Assembly: GCA_947579605.1 (NCBI GenBank)
Contig: OX388307.1
Span: forward strand, 20,623,237 to 20,687,236
Direction: 5' to 3'
Origin: Athripsodes cinereus
Taxonomy: Eukaryota; Arthropoda; Insecta; Trichoptera; Leptoceridae
Length of the DNA: 64,000 nucleotides
The notes under the pieces were generated by a model. That model saw nothing but the letters and a program-made list of their open reading frames with translations, was not told the DNA's origin and searched no databases. Below are positions 56,722 through 64,000 of the stretch, one piece after another; the stretch's first letter is position 1, and every line of letters starts with the position of its first letter. The position numbers were made by a program, and so were the translations under genes.

Positions 56722-56724
56722 ATC

Positions 56725-58020
56725 TTGTTTCTATTTTTGATTGAATTATGTACTTACGTTATCGATACTGAAAATTCTAGTAAGGACTTCTTGTACCTTC
56801 TTTAAATTAAGAAATCTATTGTATTAATATCACTAAGATGTTTATAACATTGATTAAACACATATTGTTAATTTCGCTTACCTTCCTCTTTTCAGTAATA
56901 CGTATTTAGAAATATTGAAATAATATTCATTGAATCTTTAAAAAATCAAAGAGTAAGTATTAAGTACATATTAGAAAACAGCCTAAATGAGTGTAACAGA
57001 TGTTTGTCATTACCGCATGAAATTATGTTAGCATCCTACCCTAGGTGTACTTATAAAATTACGATCAAATTGCTTGGCACACTCTTGTAGTAGAATATAG
57101 GCTATAGAATATAGAGGTTGTGTGATGTGATGTTTGTATAACAACTTGATAGGCGATCATAACAACTGCTAAACGACCATAATCACTTAACAAAAATTAG
57201 GGTGTATGAAATTTGATTACCTAATAACAGCCTAAAGAACATTTCATTAACCGTTTACGTCAATGCCTTACTAAATTATGTGTAGCATTCATTTGATTGA
57301 TGAGATCCAAATGAATTATTAAAAAACAAGAAACGCAATTGCAAGGTCATATGGAAGATTCACAATATTTGTTTATTTTGTGTTACTCGGACAACAGTAC
57401 AAAACATATAAAACAATATAATTAGTGCAGGCCATACAGGTCAAGCCTATGCTAAAGCAAATAATAAATTAGATGTTAGAAATAAAGGTACATAGTTTGT
57501 ATAATAGTTTGAAAAGGAGATTAAAATTTTATGAAGTCAACCTGATGCCAGGAATGTACCTAACATTATTATTATTATTATCATGGCTCTCTTATGATTA
57601 ACAACGTATTCGCTCTCCACGGTTTGTCTTATGAATCCAAGGGACAAGATAAAATAGTGTAATATTTTTATATCCTTCATAAGATCTCCGCCCCCCTCTG
57701 GATTTTTAGGGGTGGGATCAGTCATTATTTTTTTTTGCATTGTCACTCCATAAAGTTTAAAGTGATTTACAAGGATCTTGAAATGAATGATGAACAATAT
57801 TATAATAACAAACATACCGAGGATTGTATCTTAACACGAAATTATAACATTTATGTGCGTTCACCGGGGGTCGTTAAAAGTATCAATTTAACAATATATT
57901 ATTATTAAGAAGTGACAGATAAACTTAATCTAATATCTATGTATCGTTGCCTTAATACAAAGTAAAAAATAGAACACAAATAATGTACTTATCTATAATC
58001 TGATATTACAAGAAGGAACG
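56725..58020. other. AT-rich DNA, no gene recognised
   Basis: A GC-richer strip at 57600-57760 (92-codon minus frame 57537-57815) ends at 57566-57580 in an ATT run. It might be another LINE 3' end, but no coding block supports it. Confidence 0.35.
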
Positions 58021-58035
58021 ACAATGCTTGATTTC

Positions 58036-58080
58036 TATTCTATTTTCAAAGGCCATCCACTCGTTTACGAGTGATCAGGG
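58036..58080 (-). mobile_element. 45-bp micro-retroposon with perfect 12-bp duplication
   Basis: Minus strand. CTGATCACTCGTAAACGAGT then GGATGGCCTTTGAAAATAG and a TAGA-type tail. It is flanked by ATGCTTGATTTC at 58024-58035 and 58081-58092 without mismatch. Confidence 0.8.
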
Positions 58081-58609
58081 ATGCTTGATTTCAAATAAGT
58101 AAAATAAGTATGATGATTGTGATAATAAACAAATTCTATAAACATTATTCCTTGCTCTTAAAAGTTTAAGAAAAGGTGCATACATATATAATTTATTTTG
58201 TTACATTTATCACTAATAATCATAAATGAATGATTATCACATTTTGGCTGATCAAAATAATTTATGGTTGATTAGATGAAGAACATTAACACATAAATAA
58301 ATAATAGTATACCTAACACTTATCTTTCTACATTTTTTCCTGATTCTTGAATGTATTCTTCTGTTTAGGTATGTAGATGTCATTTTTTATTTTTTATTCT
58401 AAAACTTCCAGAGATATAAGATATGTGTATATATATTAGATTATATTACATAATACTGTATACTCTTCTTGCTAACGCTGATGCTGGGGATTTTTAAGAG
58501 GATTTCCGAGAATTTATCACATGGTCAATTTAAATTCGAATTTAATCATTTTCAAAGATGAATTCGTGAAGTCCCCGGCGAAGAAAAGGTTTTCAACTTT
58601 TTTAGAAGT

Positions 58610-58822
58610 TTTGAAATTAGTGAGTTTTCGAATAGTTTGTAAAAGGCAGATATTAGAAAAACATCACCTATTAAGACATTTTACTTCTTAATTCAGATAT
58701 GAGGTATTCCTCGCATCCTGAATGTTTCAACTTCTATTGTCACGTAGATGACGACTTGCATGTTTATTTCATGTAGTTGTTCCGCTGGTTACTCACTTGT
58801 GGGGTATACCGTGACGGAATGG
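58610..58822 (+). mobile_element. SINE-A copy, diverged
   Basis: Plus strand. GTGAGTTTTCGAATAG, TGTAAAAGGCAGATATT, AAGACATTTTACTTCTTAAT, ATGAGGTATTCCTCGCATCC, GACTTGCATGTTTATTTCAT and ACTCACTTGTGGGGTATACC follow family order. The tail is ATGGATGAATGA. The 5' part upstream of 58610 is not alignable. Confidence 0.7.
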
Positions 58823-58829
58823 ATGAATG

Positions 58830-59710
58830 AATAATAAAAACGAGTATATAAAACTCATACAAACAAAAGACGCTCATTATTCCGATGTTTTTAGTTTATA
58901 AATAATAACAGTAATTTTAGGCGAAAGAGAAACACAATGCTCATATATTATTAAATAAGGAGGAATAAATTATGGTATTAAATTGCACAATTTTTGAATT
59001 GTATACGAATCCTTTTTATGGGTGGCCTATACCTTTGTGTATGCAAATTATCTGAAAGAGTAGGTAGTATGTAAAACAACACGTGGATAAACTTCAAAAA
59101 TAAACGTAATTGTTCTAAATTTATTGATACACTCTGACGCTGAACCATTTGGCAATGATCATAAATAAAAATATTTATTAAATATTCTCTCACAATATAG
59201 GTATTGAGTAATTGATATATTATAGTACATCGACGTAAATCACGAAAAATAAATAAAAAATTTGGTGCAAAAGACGTATTGGAAACAAAAAATTTAAAAT
59301 AATTATTATCAATGAAAAAAACTTGCAATGCGGTTAAAATACAGGTACCCGTGAGACAATAAAAATAAAATGATTTAGGGATTGTGTGAACACATTGTGA
59401 AAATACATTTTTTATATAAACATTGATTCACTATTGATTCTATTGCTCGAGCGCTTTCGCCAAGTCAGCTTGACATTTTCAAGAGAAATCTCTTTGAGGG
59501 AAAAAAAATATCTACTACTGGAATCTATACCACCAGATGGATACCAGGAATGTGAGAAGTATGGTATTAGAAAATTAATGACTGCGTGATTAGATTTCAA
59601 TCACGTGTATTGGGTGTAATGCCAGGAAAGAGAGAGAAAGAGATTTTACTGTCAATGACGTGAGTATAAATATCTAGAAATGAATAAAATATCATATCGT
59701 TTTTTTTAAC
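58830..59710. other. AT-rich DNA, no gene recognised
   Basis: The 116-codon minus frame 58978-59328 is the longest unexplained frame nearby. It is Phe/Ile/Tyr-rich with no motif and is probably chance in AT-rich DNA. Confidence 0.35.
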
Positions 59711-59714
59711 CTCT

Positions 59715-59828
59715 TATAGTAAGCAGCTAAAAGCTTGTGTCGTGAAAGGGGAGTTTGCCGGCACCTGGTATTGAACAACGCACCTCTTGTGCATGAGGCT
59801 GAGATTCTGCCTTTAGGCTAGTTCAATG
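59715..59828 (-). mobile_element. tRNA-derived SINE fragment
   Basis: Minus strand. CTAGCCTAAAGGCAGAATCT resembles an A box, TCAGCCTCATGCACAAGAGG an anticodon arm, and TTGTTCAATACC a B box at tRNA-like spacing. It then continues into ACTCCCCTTTCACGACACAA, which is not tRNA. The stems do not fold as a functional tRNA. Confidence 0.5.
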
Positions 59829-59834
59829 TAAAAT

Positions 59835-61765
59835 GATATTTGTCTAACAAAGTGTAGTAGGCAAAGTAAATAATCCAAATATTAAACCTCTAAACCTAAG
59901 TTGTATTATAATCCCATCCCAATATCCCTACATTAGTCACTAGGTAGGTACCTATCTATATATATGTATGTAATAGGTAGTAGAGTGGTAGGTTGCCGCA
60001 CCTACCCAGCCAGTCAGCGCGATGTAAGCCAAGTATGTATCTAGGACCTGACCACTGGGCCGTATCTGCTCTAATGACTTTATGTCAACTTGTAATATGT
60101 TTCGCTAAAAGTTTCCATATAAAGTAGCCATCACATTACATAATATGTTGGATGCTAAACTAAATATACCTACTAATTTCACCATTATGAAACCGAGTGG
60201 TCAGGTATGTAAATCATTCAATACAATATGAAATCAAAAATACTAACGATAAGTTTATGAGTAGAAAACAAAGCATGAAGTGCCCGAATTAAAAAACGAA
60301 CAAAATTCCAATAAAAAATTATAACCATGAGATTTTTTATTTATGAAAATATGCACTGAAAAAATATTATTAACATAGAATATAGGTACCTAGCACATAA
60401 AATTGGCTATATGGTAGTATGTGTGTAAAGGAAACTTTATTCGGTCAATCCAGAGTCCAGAGGGAGTGTGGTCGAGTGTGGTTGGTAGGTACTATCCCAT
60501 TACGGTACTGGGAACACGGTTGATTTATTAACATAAAATTACCATAAAACTCCAGCCGATGAAAAATTACTCCGAGCACTTTTTGGCGAAACATCCATTT
60601 GATATAAACATTAAAGTATGTCGTTATAAAAAATAAAAAAAAAGTACAGCGGAAATTAAATAATCTGTCATACCTACCAGGTACAAATGATATAAGGAAT
60701 TTTCACTCTTCATAAAAAGTGTAATAACCGGGATAGATACCTATTAGTATTTCAGCAAAAAAAAACCTGTTCGTTAGGTATAAAAAATCCCAGGTTCGTG
60801 TTTTCAAAAATCAATTCTTTTTCAAGACTCTCACACCTTTTAGTATTGAACAAATGAAGGGTATTGTTTCTAATAACTATAATGTCAGCGAAAAGTCGTA
60901 TAGTAGATGCTTATCTTAATACGTTTTCCAAACTGCGAGAAGTGCACAGAAGAATTCGTTTCGATTAGAAGAGGAGGAAGTTAACGTAGTTTATTGTAAT
61001 ACTGTAGTTAATATTCTGGCACATTGTGAATATTTGTCACGAATTAGTCACGCGATGTCAATCAAACGCAAATGAGCATGATATTAGTTAGAGGAGTTGG
61101 TATAATATTATATTAATGTATTAGGACATTAGGAGTGTATGTGACCAGCTGATCAGTTCTTCGCTATTTAGCTCCATTCCCGTGTCAGATTTATACCTAC
61201 ACCATGTACCAACATCTAAACTGTGTAACCAATTAAATATGGATTGACAGGAGGGCCCAATTTCAATGCGTGTGAGATAGATAATATGTATGCTTAAGAA
61301 TAATATAATTCCTAAGATTGAGATATTTCTCTCAAAGAAATATATTTATATTTTTTACGGAAATTCTTCTACGAAAAATTTGAAAAAAGGGATTTTTTGT
61401 GAAGAGTGTTTAAAATATATACTTTTTATAAGTATCAAGTGTTAACAACACCTATATAAATAATGGTATTTTGTTTTCATTGTTACAGTAAGTACATTAA
61501 CGACAGTCGAATGGTGAGAAAATCAATACAACAGTTTGTGGGCAAATAAAACAATTAAATTAAGTAAAGTAACCATGTCCGCGCCTTCAAATAACACGCC
61601 AAGTTACAATGAATAAAATTAAACATAAATTATCTGAATGTTTGAAAAGTACCATAAATATTTTATTTGCACGTAAAAAAATAAACTAATAAAATTAGGT
61701 ATGAATCGATTCTAACATAATATGTTTCCAGACTCGAGCTAAAAAAAAAACAAGAATTGATGGGA
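59835..61765. other. AT-rich DNA, no gene recognised
   Basis: No frame of note and no terminal repeats were found. A GC-richer spot at 60440-60520 has no motif. Confidence 0.35.
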
Positions 61766-61778
61766 ATGACAGGGAAGT

Positions 61779-61840
61779 CAAGTCTTCCTGATCACTCCTA
61801 AACGAGTGGATGGCCTTTGAAAATAGAATAGAATAGAATA
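61779..61840 (+). mobile_element. 62-bp micro-retroposon with perfect 11-bp duplication
   Basis: Plus strand. CAAGTCTTCCTGATCACTCC, TAAACGAGTGGATGGCCTTT and GAAAATAGAATAGAATAG. The flanks GACAGGGAAGT at 61768-61778 and 61841-61851 are identical. Longest of the three family members seen. Confidence 0.85.
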
Positions 61841-61854
61841 GACAGGGAAGTTAT

Positions 61855-62650
61855 TGAAAATGGCGAAAAAGTTCTCATTATACGTTTAATCACAAATAAT
61901 CTAGTTTCACAGGTTAATATGGTGGTGTTCAGAAGTGGATATAAATGAACACAATATTTACAAAATAAAGAGATTCTCTTATATTATAGTACATTTTAAA
62001 GACAAGAGGAAAATGACTGAAAGCGACTTGATAATATACTCGTACATCGACTTTGGCTATAAATGTATGTGCGTACGATGAAATTGAGCAAATGTTCGTA
62101 AAACAAATCATAAAATCACACACGATCACTGACGTATGAAGCTAGGCGATCGGGACTAACCCGTTTTACGGGGGAACGTTTTACAACTGCAGTAAAAAGA
62201 CGATTTGTCGCGTTTTCTCTCGTCCGTATCGAAAGGGTGTATAGCATACCTATTCCAAAGTAAACTGCTAGTGAATATTTTGCAATAGAAAATGAATTCT
62301 ACAGTGAAAATATACGAGCATTATTAAGCCGGCGGAGTACTGTGGGACGATACGGCCCGACCCAGTTCGGCGCCCGCACGCTGAAGGGATGCTTTATGAC
62401 TGACGATGTGATGTTTACTACTTCACTGTGGTGAGGTTGAGGGAATGTACACAAACATTTCGGGTAGACATCATCAATAATATTGCCAATGTACAGAAGG
62501 TTGAAAGGAACATGGCAGCTAAACCAGAACAACAAGTCATCAGATTTTAAACATGCACCTCAACAGAAAGGGGATATCTGATATCTCAGCAACTAAGTCT
62601 TTATATGCTGTGAGTTCTACCGAACTTTGAAAAGATTTATTGAAATTGAA
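61855..62650. other. Mixed stretch with an unexplained GC-rich block at 62130-62540
   Basis: The block encodes, on minus, a 78-codon frame (62299-62535) containing SVRAPNWVGPYRPTVLRRLN. It has no close relative in the window. It could be a transposon piece or a host exon; I do not recognise it. An 18-bp unit GAAAAGATTTATTGAAAT is duplicated near 62628-62664. Confidence 0.35.
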
Positions 62651-62666
62651 AAGATTTATTGAAAAG

Positions 62667-62752
62667 TTACCCTCTCCGTACCAACAAACACTAAGAGATT
62701 AAAGATGAGTGGCATATTTCATCAATGAATTTAAGATGTGTAATGTCTTATT
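62667..62752 (-). mobile_element. SINE-A internal fragment
   Basis: Minus strand. CTCTCCGTACCAACAAACAC, AGATGAGTGGCATATTTCAT and TTTAAGATGTGTAATGTCTT match the SINE-A middle. Both ends are missing. Confidence 0.6.
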
Positions 62753-62797
62753 GTTAAAACTTGAATTGTTTTAATGTCCTATTGTCAGTCAATGACC

Positions 62798-63000
62798 TTT
62801 ATAGTATAGACTAGAAATTGTACGGAAAAATTGGTAATGCGGACAACCATATAGTGCATCCAAAATAATTTTGTATCATATCGACTTCTATCTTCTATAT
62901 TATCCCCCTCGTCGTAGACAGATTTAAAAAAAAAAGTATGTTGCTGCCGAAAAAAATATTGACAGTTCATATATTAGAAGTGCACTTTTGGACAACGATG
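62798..63000 (+). repeat. Dispersed repeat E, diverged copy
   Basis: GACTAGAAATTGTACGGAAA and GTTCATATATTAGAAGTGCA align to the two ends of 52412-52640 with about the same spacing; the middle is not alignable. Confidence 0.45.
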
Positions 63001-63226
63001 GTCGTTTTGTGTTTATAATAACTTACTAAACTTGAAGGACATTTGGAAATTTTATTATTGGGGTACTTTTATGATTTAGTCAGGTTTATAAGATGTATAA
63101 TAGACACGTATTAAAGAGAGGGAGACCATAACCATTGGAGTGAAACAGTAAATGTTTTCGACTTGTTATTTCTTTTAGAACATGCTTTTCGACAAAATTA
63201 TTACTGCCTAACTTTAGTATAAATAT

Positions 63227-63328
63227 TTTATTTATTTATTTATTCTTTTTGCACATCATCATTACATAACAGTGTTAACAAAATAATATAAAATTTTAGA
63301 AACTAGGACGATGTGGCGAGATTATCAC
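63227..63328 (-). mobile_element. 102-bp LINE 3' end with 9-bp target duplication
   Basis: Minus strand, tail first on plus (TTTATTTATTTATTC). It contains GTGGCGAGATTATCAC and is flanked by TATAAATAT at 63218-63226 and 63329-63337. Same family as 4733 and 50550, but truncated to its last 100 bp. Confidence 0.7.
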
Positions 63329-63349
63329 TATAAATATCATTGTTGTCAG

Positions 63350-63480
63350 TATTTATTTATTTATTTAACACAATATACGGCAATTGCCTTTATAAGAATA
63401 CAGATAAACTTTAAAATATCACACAATCATTCAACACATGTACAAAATATTATCAAAACCTATGTATTAGCATTTTTACA
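63350..63480 (-). repeat. LINE 3' end, family of 1115 and 32.1 kb
   Basis: Minus strand. AAGGCAATTGCCGTATATTG then TGTTAAATAAATAAATAAAT. GGCAATTGCCGT before an AAAT tail matches the ends at 1.1 and 32.1 kb. The inner limit is uncertain. Confidence 0.5.
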
Positions 63481-63499
63481 TTAAGCGATTTACCTACAT

Positions 63500-63562
63500 A
63501 CGACAAAAATTGACACTGGTATTCGAACCGTGGAACACCCATTTGGATGTGTAACTCTTCTT
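63500..63562 (-). repeat. tRNA-like B-box fragment
   Basis: Minus strand. CCACGGTTCGAATACCAGTG contains a perfect Pol III B box (GGTTCGAATACC). There is no convincing A box or cloverleaf upstream, so this is likely a truncated tRNA-derived SINE. Confidence 0.4.
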
Positions 63563-63564
63563 AT

Positions 63565-64000
63565 TTATTATCTAATACAATATTGTGGGTAAATTAAACT
63601 AAAAATTAAATTAAACTAAACTAAATTTCGTTTTTATTGTTTACCGTACATATATATTTGATGTGCCTGTTGGTGTATGTTTGATTTCAATAAATAAAAC
63701 CATAACTAAAATTTCTCGAGAAGCTGCATTACATGAAACTGAATTACTAATATTAAATTATGTAAGAAATTTTAATTATGAAAAGGAAACATTTCTTCAA
63801 ATATGTCTCCCAAAAATCTAATTATTTTGAGTGATTGTGAATATATTTATAATTATATTCGTTACTTCAAATATTATTATAGAGTATTATTTTGTACATT
63901 CAAACTTATTCATAGATATGTATGAACATATAATATATTGTGACAGAATTGACATAATTTATGATAAAATGTTTTGCAAGATTACCTTTAGTCAAATATA
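63565..64000. other. AT-rich window end, no gene recognised
   Basis: Only a TAAATTAAACTAAACTAAA run near 63590 stands out. Confidence 0.35.

Noticed and set aside
1..64000. CRISPR arrays, prokaryotic operons or viral genomes
   Set aside because: No regularly spaced repeats, no Shine-Dalgarno-linked gene runs and no viral structural or polymerase genes were seen; introns and retroposons mark this as animal nuclear DNA.

Overview
This window reads as AT-rich nuclear DNA of an insect, most likely a moth or butterfly. The reasons are dense interspersed LINE, SINE and MITE debris, GT-AG introns with the short acceptors typical of insects, and recurrent 3' tails (TTTA, ATAG and ATC microsatellites) on retroposons. 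The order-level guess rests on repeat style alone and is moderate confidence. No bacterial operon, rRNA, CRISPR array or functional tRNA gene is visible.

The standout locus is 53565-56500, a complete Transib DNA transposon, the family from which the RAG1 V(D)J recombinase derives. It has two near-identical 38-bp terminal inverted repeats starting CACACTG, a perfect 5-bp target duplication CGACG, and an uninterrupted transposase. That protein is encoded by a tiny first exon plus one large exon (about 667 aa after splicing) and keeps the catalytic D-D-E residues and zinc ligands expected from RAG1. Nothing visible disables it.

The only convincing host coding sequence is on the minus strand at 28601-29483. 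It is the 294-codon start exon of a Ser/Asn-rich, phosphosite-rich protein that I cannot name, ending at a clean GTAAGT donor. Later exons would lie at lower coordinates and I did not find them.

The rest is repeats and their decay products. Left part (1-21 kb): broken LINE copies at 1.1-2.5, 3.0-3.8, 15.0-16.1 and 16.6-17.0 kb, foldback elements at 11.1 and 15.6 kb, and a cluster of DNA-element remnants at 19.1-20.6 kb. Middle (21-45 kb): long featureless AT-rich stretches, terminal-repeat elements at 30.2 and 32.8 kb, and LINE 3' ends at 25.9, 32.1, 34.3, 37.7, 39.7 and 40.5 kb. Right part (45-64 kb): a duplicated 0.5-kb repeat, an 8-bp-TSD element at 47.6 kb, Transib at 53.6 kb with a 90-bp-arm hairpin just beyond it, and scattered short retroposons.

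A 5'-variable SINE (called SINE-A here) occurs about a dozen times. Two copies have clean 11-12 bp target duplications, and its 3' end resembles the 3' end of an RTE-like LINE copy at 39.7 kb. Several insertions are extremely short (about 45-100 bp) yet keep perfect or near-perfect target duplications, which points to severe 5' truncation during retrotransposition.
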